Shown: one piece after another, positions 1-4,297 of the stretch | How positions within the stretch are numbered: the first letter of the stretch is position 1 | How the letters are laid out: each line of letters opens with the position of its first letter | Assembly: GCA_022360135.1 (NCBI GenBank) | Contig: JAKSDM010000779.1 | Coordinates: forward strand, 1-5,561 | Length of the DNA stretch: 5,561 bases | Direction of reading: 5' to 3' | Source: Pseudanabaenales cyanobacterium | Lineage (GTDB): Bacteria; Cyanobacteriota; Cyanobacteriia; Phormidesmidales; Phormidesmidaceae | The notes under the pieces: model-generated | Databases searched by the model: none | The model's input: only the letters and a program-made list of their open reading frames with translations | Told to the model about the DNA's origin: nothing | Program-made: the position numbers and the translations under genes

Positions 1-250
1 CCAAAAATTGGCCTGGAATTTAAATGTCGATTAGCTGATCTGCTCAACCTATTTTTCTAAGCAAGTAAGTCCAAAGTCGCCCTTCGCCTTTTGCTTGGCT
101 TTAATAATTAATTTGCTTTTCCTTAACAAAGGTATCAAACAAATGCAAATTTACAGATGTCGAGTCCAGAAAATCTTTTGGTCTGATCTACCCTAGATGT
201 AAGTGATCTTGGACACAAATCTCGATACCGATCGCCAAAGGTCGTTCGAT

Positions 251-267
251 CATCCTTCAAAAGGATG
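251..267. repeat. Perfect 7-bp hairpin with 3-base loop
   Basis: CATCCTT and AAGGATG are exact reverse complements flanking CAA. A further GAT/ATC pairing (248-250 with 270-272) is possible across a two-base bulge. No T-run follows on either strand, so it is not an evident terminator. It lies about 225 bp upstream of the CHAT start codon and might be a protein-binding dyad or an RNA hairpin if transcription starts upstream of it. Confidence 0.4.
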
Positions 268-406
268 GAATCGGATTCGAAGTATCTCTTCTAAGGCAGG
301 TTGATAGAGGGGATAAAAGACTTGAAGGATTGTCCCAAAGACTTGTGTTTACATCTTAGGGATTCAAGAGAGGAGAAGTATTTATAGATAAGGGGCATTC
401 TAATAT

Positions 407-434
407 TTGAGACAACCGTTGTAATTACTAAGAT
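407..434 (+). promoter_or_regulatory. Possible sigma70-type promoter of the CHAT gene
   Basis: TTGAGA (407-412) matches the -35 consensus at five of six positions. After a 16-bp spacer comes TAAGAT (429-434), matching the -10 consensus at four of six. Transcription would start near 441 and leave a leader of about 50 bases. The spacer is filled by two dyads: ACAACCGTTGT (412-422) and the 8-bp palindrome GTAATTAC (421-428). A repressor or activator bound there would overlap polymerase. The box scores are modest, and AT-rich DNA produces such matches by chance, so this is only a candidate. Confidence 0.28.
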
Positions 435-473
435 GTATTTACGACATCAGGGCTTGACGCATCCACAAAGCAT

Positions 474-479
474 GGGGAG
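474..479 (+). promoter_or_regulatory. Ribosome binding site supporting the GTG start of the CHAT gene
   Basis: GGGGAG ends 12 bases before the GTG at 492. This helps fix the start. In the same frame the first stop upstream is TAA at 429-431, and no ATG, GTG or TTG codon lies between it and 492. The ATG at 472 is in another frame and overlaps the purine run. Confidence 0.5.
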
Positions 480-491
480 ACATCAACCGCT

Positions 492-3146
492 GTGAACCAA
501 GAGTTTCATCTATCGATCACAACCGTTGGAGATAATCGGTATTTGGTGCGCACCGAAGACGTAGCGCCTGGAGTTCCCCTGGCGGAAGAGCAGGTAATTT
601 GGCCGGTGCAAGACTGGCTGGAGCAGGCTAAGCTACTGATGCACGATCCCCTAATGGGATTATTGGAAGGTCAGCCAAATCCTCGAATTTCTATCCGCTC
701 CGCTGAACCGACACAGGAATCCTCCTCGACCACCCCAGCAGTTCCCAGCCCCAGCTTAGTCACTTTGGGGCAAGAACTTTACAAGGCGTTGTTCAACGGC
801 ATGATTCGGGATAGCTGGTTAACGGCTCAAGGGATTGCCCAACATCGTCGGCAACCTTTGCGGCTGCGACTGGGTTTGAAGGATAGCTGGTTGCAGCAAC
901 TCCCGTGGGAAGTTCTCCATGCAGGCGATCGCCCCCTTGCAACGGGCACTGATTTGACCTTTTCTCGCTATTTACCTAGCTTGAGGGATGAGAGCGCTCT
1001 TTCCCCAATCCTGCTTCCCGACTTCAAGCAACCGCTCAAGGTTTTGATGGTGATTGCGGCTCCGAACGATCAAGAACGGCTGGAGCTGCGGCGGGAGGTA
1101 CGGCACCTCCAAACCGAACTTCACCCCCAGGGGAACGCGAGTAATGGCAGAGATTGGAACGCAGAAAGCTTTACCGTCCTAGAGGGAATCGCCAACAAAA
1201 ATCGTCTGCTTGACATCCAGGTAACGCTACTGGAACAGCCTGGACGAGCCGAATTGACCCAAGCCTTGGAACAGGGCCAATATCAGATATTGCATTACGC
1301 TGGCCACAGTAATTTGGGAGACGCAGGCGGCAACTTGTACTTAGTCAGTCGTCAGACGGGTTTAACGGAATGCCTGAGTGGAGAAGATCTGGCGGGACTA
1401 CTGGTCAACAATGGGGTGCGCTTAGCCGTCCTGAACTCTTGTCGGGGAGCCTATACAGCCAGTGCTGATCCGGAAGCCGGATGGCAAGAACAAAATTTGG
1501 CCCAAGCCCTAGTTAATCGAGGCGTTCCCGCTGTCGTCGCTATGGCGGAGCGGATCCCCGATGACGTCGCGATTACCTTGACGCAATTGCTGTATCGCAA
1601 TCTGAAACAGGGATATTCTATTGACCTCAGCCTCAATCGAACTCGGCAAGGACTGATTTCAGCCTATGGTTCTGATCAGTTTTACTGGGCTTTACCCATT
1701 CTCTATATGCATCGAAAGTTCGACGGGAATCTAACCAATAACAACCACAGCAATCTCAACTCACTAGATAACTTACTCTTTCCCTCGACTCCCGATTTGT
1801 CTGATTTCGATTCAGATTTCGATATGGAGGAGGCGATAGCTTCTTCCACAGAGACTTTACCAGCTGAGAAAACAGCTGTTTTTGAAGTTGATGACGCCTC
1901 TGATCTATATGCCAACGCCGGGGAAGATGAGGCGCTCTATTGGGTTGAAGACTCGACCGATCCGGACGATGACGATCTCAGCGATCTGGTGGATATCCTG
2001 GAGCAGGAAGATGATCCTGACTATGAGGAAGATTCTGCTATTGTTGCTAATCTGATCCAGCAACTCTCCCAACCCCCTGCGACAAAAGAAGTCCCCATCC
2101 CTGCCGCCAAAGATGAGGCGCCGCTGCCTGACGACTCAACCTCATCTGGTTTGGAAAGCTATGACCAGTGGCCGAAAAATCCCCAATCTCAACAGCAGCA
2201 TATTGGCGAGACATTACCCGACTCCCTTGCCTCTGAGGATCCGGTCGGGCGAGGGGGAGGCTCAGTGCAGCCTCAGCCAGGGTTGAATACACCCCCTGCG
2301 AATGGGAAAACTGGCGCTGTTGGCCATTCTAATTCCCCTGCACAGAGGCGGAAACACCCATTAGTCTGGCCAATTCTGGGGGTTGCCAGTCTTTCGCTAG
2401 TCATCGGGTTGGGGGTGGGAAATGCTTATAGACTAGGTCTGTTCAGATCCAAACCTGGTTCTGTTAACTCCTCATTAAACGATAATTCCTCTCTGGTGGC
2501 TAACCTGGATGAGGTGAACATTAATGACATTGATTTAGTTTCGATCGCAACCCTTGACTTCAATAGCAATAACTTGTCAGGCGCCCAAAGGGCTGTAAAG
2601 ACCCTACTGGATAACGGTGATTTACAGTCTGCCCAAGCGGCTCTAGACGTTGCATCCCCCGATCAACTGGAAGATCCAGACATTCGTTTCCTCCAGGGCA
2701 GGTTTCAGTGGCAGTCCTTCAAAGTTGGCAATAGCGATTACAGCCCGGTGGATGTCCAACGTTCGTGGAAGGATGCAGTCGCAGCTCGTTCAAAGTCTAT
2801 TGATTACCACACCGCTCTCGGATTTGCCTATTATGCTGACGATCGGTTCGACCAAGCGATTGAGGCTTGGTCAATCGCAATTGAATTGGACAATAAACAA
2901 TTGAGCAATCCGGTGCTTAACGCATATGCAGGCTTAGCGCTCGCCGCCCTAAAGTCTGCCGATCAGGAAGCTTCATTTGAGAAACAGGAGCGACTACTGA
3001 ATGAAGCTGAGAAGTTTTATTTGTTGGTAATCACTAACGATCCAGCCGCATTTACGCCGAATAAACTTGGCAACAATTGGCTTTGGTTGGAAAGTACGGT
3101 TTCAGACTGGCGTAATCTAGCGAAGCGGGTTTCACCCTCCTTTTAA
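492..3146 (+). CDS. CHAT-domain (caspase-like) membrane protein with C-terminal TPR region
   Basis: The 884-residue protein starts at GTG, the only possible start after the upstream in-frame stop, and ends at TAA (3144-3146). Residues 1-60 form a compact N-terminal segment. Residues 88-410 are the CHAT (Caspase HetF Associated with TPRs) region: a beta strand KVLMVIAAP (183-191), the catalytic-His motif HYAGHS with His272, the catalytic-Cys motif LNSCRG with Cys317, and a closing FYWALPILY segment (397-405). The expected Cys/His pair is therefore intact and peptidase activity is plausible. Residues 431-516 are very acidic (about 33 Asp/Glu, one Lys), and a low-complexity Pro/Gln/Gly stretch follows to about 615. 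RRKHP precedes a single hydrophobic span (about 624-645). By the positive-inside rule the CHAT domain is cytoplasmic and the C-terminus periplasmic or lumenal. Residues 695-850 look TPR-like, clearest at 773-801. CHAT proteins with TPRs are common in cyanobacteria (HetF is the known one), but this domain order differs from HetF as I know it. The substrate is unknown. No gasdermin or CRISPR gene is adjacent. Confidence 0.9.
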   Translation: MNQEFHLSITTVGDNRYLVRTEDVAPGVPLAEEQVIWPVQDWLEQAKLLMHDPLMGLLEGQPNPRISIRSAEPTQESSSTTPAVPSPSLVTLGQELYKALFNGMIRDSWLTAQGIAQHRRQPLRLRLGLKDSWLQQLPWEVLHAGDRPLATGTDLTFSRYLPSLRDESALSPILLPDFKQPLKVLMVIAAPNDQERLELRREVRHLQTELHPQGNASNGRDWNAESFTVLEGIANKNRLLDIQVTLLEQPGRAELTQALEQGQYQILHYAGHSNLGDAGGNLYLVSRQTGLTECLSGEDLAGLLVNNGVRLAVLNSCRGAYTASADPEAGWQEQNLAQALVNRGVPAVVAMAERIPDDVAITLTQLLYRNLKQGYSIDLSLNRTRQGLISAYGSDQFYWALPILYMHRKFDGNLTNNNHSNLNSLDNLLFPSTPDLSDFDSDFDMEEAIASSTETLPAEKTAVFEVDDASDLYANAGEDEALYWVEDSTDPDDDDLSDLVDILEQEDDPDYEEDSAIVANLIQQLSQPPATKEVPIPAAKDEAPLPDDSTSSGLESYDQWPKNPQSQQQHIGETLPDSLASEDPVGRGGGSVQPQPGLNTPPANGKTGAVGHSNSPAQRRKHPLVWPILGVASLSLVIGLGVGNAYRLGLFRSKPGSVNSSLNDNSSLVANLDEVNINDIDLVSIATLDFNSNNLSGAQRAVKTLLDNGDLQSAQAALDVASPDQLEDPDIRFLQGRFQWQSFKVGNSDYSPVDVQRSWKDAVAARSKSIDYHTALGFAYYADDRFDQAIEAWSIAIELDNKQLSNPVLNAYAGLALAALKSADQEASFEKQERLLNEAEKFYLLVITNDPAAFTPNKLGNNWLWLESTVSDWRNLAKRVSPSF
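925..932. repeat. HIP1 octamer GCGATCGC
   Basis: This is a perfect copy of the highly iterated palindrome of cyanobacterial genomes, embedded in GGCGATCGCC inside the CHAT gene. It is useful mainly as a taxonomic marker. Confidence 0.8.
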
Positions 3147-3177
3147 GTCCTTAATTAACCCTGTAGTTAAATTCGCT

Positions 3178-3210
3178 TTACAGCCTATATTTACTTACAG
3201 CCTATATTTA
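3178..3210. repeat. Two tandem copies of a 16-bp unit (period 17)
   Basis: TTACAGCCTATATTTA occurs at 3178-3193 and, unchanged, at 3195-3210, with one C between. It starts 31 bases after the CHAT stop codon. The exact identity suggests a recent duplication or a constrained site. An AT-only dyad (TTTTAT-TTA-ATAAAA, 3215-3229) follows immediately. Together they might shape the 3' end of the CHAT transcript, but there is no GC-rich stem. Confidence 0.75.
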
Positions 3211-3286
3211 TTATTTTTATTTAATAAAACAATCTTGTCAGTTCGACAGTAAGTGTTTGGGTTGAACACGGCAAAATCTAGGAACC

Positions 3287-3332
3287 ATTGACAGTCTCAT
3301 AGAGACTTGCCCTCGAATTCATTCTTGTCAAT
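3287..3332. repeat. Nested inverted repeat between convergent genes
   Basis: An outer pair, ATTGACA (3287-3293) and TGTCAAT (3326-3332), is a perfect 7-bp inverted repeat. It encloses a perfect hairpin AGTCTC-ATA-GAGACT (3293-3307); the two share base 3293. The element lies downstream of the CHAT stop and 4 bases past the stop of the possible minus-strand gene. A bidirectional transcription-ending or RNA-stabilising role is conceivable. No T-run follows on either strand, so a standard intrinsic terminator is not shown. Confidence 0.4.
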
Positions 3333-3336
3333 CAGA

Positions 3337-3513
3337 CTAGTTCAAACGCTCTTCAGGCCGATATTCTCTAATCCAGCAGCGTTCTAAGTGTCGAACATGA
3401 TAGAAGCGCCAAAATTTTCGTGGGTTAAGAATTGTTTTATAGGTAGAACTAAAAACGGGCTGTTTGAGATATTGCCAGAGAGGAAACCGAAAATTGTTAT
3501 CTCTAGAAGACAT
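3337..3513 (-). CDS. Possible small basic, aromatic-rich hypothetical protein
   Basis: An open frame of 58 codons runs from ATG (3511-3513) to TAG (3337-3339). A TTG eight codons further upstream (3535-3537) is an alternative start. The best Shine-Dalgarno match is GGAG (3527-3530 on the opposite strand), 13 bases before the ATG, which is rather far. The product is rich in Arg, Trp, Tyr and Phe, for example FWRFYHVRHLERCWIREY in its second half. I see no signal peptide, membrane span or recognised domain. A TATACT box lies at 3592-3597 without a clear -35. In favour: the composition is protein-like, and a nested inverted repeat follows the stop. Against: small size, AT-rich surroundings, no recognised family. 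It could be a gene remnant or a chance frame. Confidence 0.33.
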   Translation of the reverse strand: MSSRDNNFRFPLWQYLKQPVFSSTYKTILNPRKFWRFYHVRHLERCWIREYRPEERLN

Positions 3514-3755
3514 TACAGAATGCCAACTCCAACACAATAGGACTCAGGAAAAAGTTAATGTGAAGCATAAAGCCCACTAGTATTTTCCTTCAGTATAAGC
3601 ATGCCCAATTCCGGAGAAACTCGACTACCCATTAGATGGAAAAATACTTAATATTAACAAATGTTTTAAGCACAAAAAACCTTCTCACCTTGGCTGAAAC
3701 AGTTGGTAAATAGGATATTAAGCGGATCGTAGAAAAGAGTTCATCCAGAGAAAAA
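3514..3755. other. AT-rich intergenic region downstream of ssrA
   Basis: I see no gene here. Read on the minus strand it begins with TTTTT directly after the tmRNA discriminator base (3751-3755). A second T-run (TTTTTT) occurs on that strand about 80 bases further on, without a convincing GC-rich stem before it. A weak -10-like box, TATACT on the minus strand (3592-3597), could serve the possible small gene. Confidence 0.5.
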
Positions 3756-4145
3756 TGGAGCTGACGGGAGTCGAACCCGTGTCCGCCCTGAGTAATAACA
3801 TGCCGCTCATTCACAGGCTTAGCCTATCTAATCCTCAAGGCAGGAACCGCTCCTTATCCCGAACGGTGGGATGCTCTGGTTAAGTCTTAACTAACGAGTT
3901 CACCAGAGGGAACTAATTAGTGCATCCGTTGAGGGTTGGTCTGCGAATCTTAACGGAGTCGAAACACAGACGCTCGAACCTATGAGAGGTGTTTAGGCAA
4001 CAGCAATAGCTGCTTGCTTACGAGCAAAAGGTAGGATGTTGTTCGCATCTACATTGTTTTTGAGCCTTGATTTTCGAGAGGAGACTCACTCTCGGCCTGA
4101 ATCACGAAATGACTTTCATCAAAACGTCGAAACCGTTACAGCCCC
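3756..4145 (-). ncRNA. tmRNA (one-piece), trans-translation RNA
   Basis: tmRNA acts as tRNA-Ala and short mRNA to release stalled ribosomes and tag the broken product for proteolysis, working with SmpB. Read on the minus strand, the 5' end GGGGCUG (4145 down) pairs over seven bases with CAGCUCC at the 3' end, including the G3.U wobble used as alanine identity. A T-arm follows the usual plan: stem ACGGG/CCCGU, loop UUCGACU. The 3' end stops at the discriminator A (3756) and is followed by T, so CCA is not encoded and must be added. CAGGC (4095-4099) pairs with GCCUG (3814-3818) as the core of helix 2, and a CGAGAG/CUCUCG hairpin follows on the 5' side. The tag frame runs from GCG (4044-4046) to TAA (3993-3995): ANNILPFARKQAAIAVA. 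The length, 390 bases, is normal for a one-piece tmRNA. Confidence 0.96.
3993..4046 (-). other. tmRNA proteolysis-tag reading frame
   Basis: The resume codon is GCG (4044-4046) and the stop is TAA (3993-3995). The encoded tag is ANNILPFARKQAAIAVA (17 residues counting the resume alanine). ANNI at the start and FARK in the middle fit cyanobacterial tags. The tag ends in Ala-Val-Ala, whereas most bacterial tags end in two alanines, the residues bound by ClpX. Confidence 0.9.
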
Positions 4146-4168
4146 GTGTGACTTAATCTATTCATTCT

Positions 4169-4174
4169 ATTATA
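4169..4174 (-). promoter_or_regulatory. -10 box of the ssrA promoter
   Basis: TATAAT on the minus strand is a perfect -10 hexamer. The predicted start (near 4162) is about 17 bases before the mature 5' end at 4145, which leaves a short leader for RNase P to remove, as expected for tmRNA precursors. At 16-18 bp spacing I find no good -35 hexamer (the bases read CCACAG), and there is no extended -10 TG. Strong constitutive expression would be usual for this RNA. Confidence 0.55.
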
Positions 4175-4229
4175 GTTCAGACTTGGGGTAGCTGTGGTTT
4201 CAGCGAATGGGTATCTAGTTTGGATTAAG

Positions 4230-4297
4230 GTAGGCGGTAGATAGTAGGTAGTAGACGGAGCAATTTCCCTGCCTATCGCCTACTACCTACCGTCTAC
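4230..4297. repeat. Long imperfect inverted repeat abutting the kinase stop codon
   Basis: Bases 4230-4258 pair with 4269-4297 around a loop of about 10 bases, with three mismatches and a few G-T pairs. The left arm is built from GTAG-type units (GTAGGCGGTAG, TAGTAGGTAGTAG). The kinase stop (4298-4300) begins at the very next base. Transcripts from the kinase gene would form this hairpin just after the stop, so it may stabilise the 3' end or attenuate read-through towards ssrA. No T-run follows (the next bases on the minus strand are CTTAATCC), so intrinsic termination is not shown. It could also be a dispersed intergenic repeat. Confidence 0.75.

Larger units (their letters stand above)
1..491. 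other. Non-coding leader upstream of the CHAT gene
   Basis: No convincing gene is visible on either strand. The interval is AT-rich and holds several small structures: an 11-bp inverted repeat TTAATAATTAA (101-111), a perfect 7-bp hairpin CATCCTT-CAA-AAGGATG (251-267), a 9-bp direct repeat AAAGACTTG (316-324 and 337-345), and two abutting palindromes (412-422 and 421-428) next to a weak promoter candidate. Frame 1 stays open from base 1 to a TAA at 58-60 (19 codons), and imperfect dyad symmetry follows (59-96). This could be the tail of an upstream gene with its terminator, but it is too short to call. The length suggests a regulated leader or promoter region for the CHAT gene; that is inference. 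Confidence 0.6.

Noticed and set aside
1..60. Open frame of 19 codons ending at TAA (58-60), followed by imperfect dyad symmetry (59-96); possible tail of an upstream gene
   Set aside because: Too short to separate from chance, no recognisable motif, and the dyad has mismatches and no clear T-run.
421..448. NtcA site (GTA-N8-TAC) near the CHAT promoter
   Set aside because: The GTA triplets at 421 and 435 have no TAC at the required distance.
1451..2292. Three minus-strand open frames of 61-81 codons (1451-1636, 1703-1915, 2047-2292)
   Set aside because: They lie antisense inside the CHAT gene, have no domains, and are explained by its coding constraint.
2650..2904. 84-codon plus-strand open frame in another phase
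   Set aside because: It overlaps the TPR-like region of the CHAT gene, where the main frame clearly codes.
3211..3229. Terminator of the CHAT gene formed by TTTTAT-TTA-ATAAAA
   Set aside because: The stem is entirely A-T, hence too weak, and no T-run follows it.
3632..3814. 60-codon minus-strand open frame beginning MNERHVITQ
   Set aside because: Its first part is the tRNA-like 3' end of the tmRNA, including the T-arm read as GFDSRQLH. It is a shadow of the RNA gene.
4230..4297. CRISPR array or insertion-sequence end suggested by repeated GTAG units
   Set aside because: There are no evenly spaced repeats with distinct spacers, no transposase fragment and no target-site duplication. It is one hairpin.
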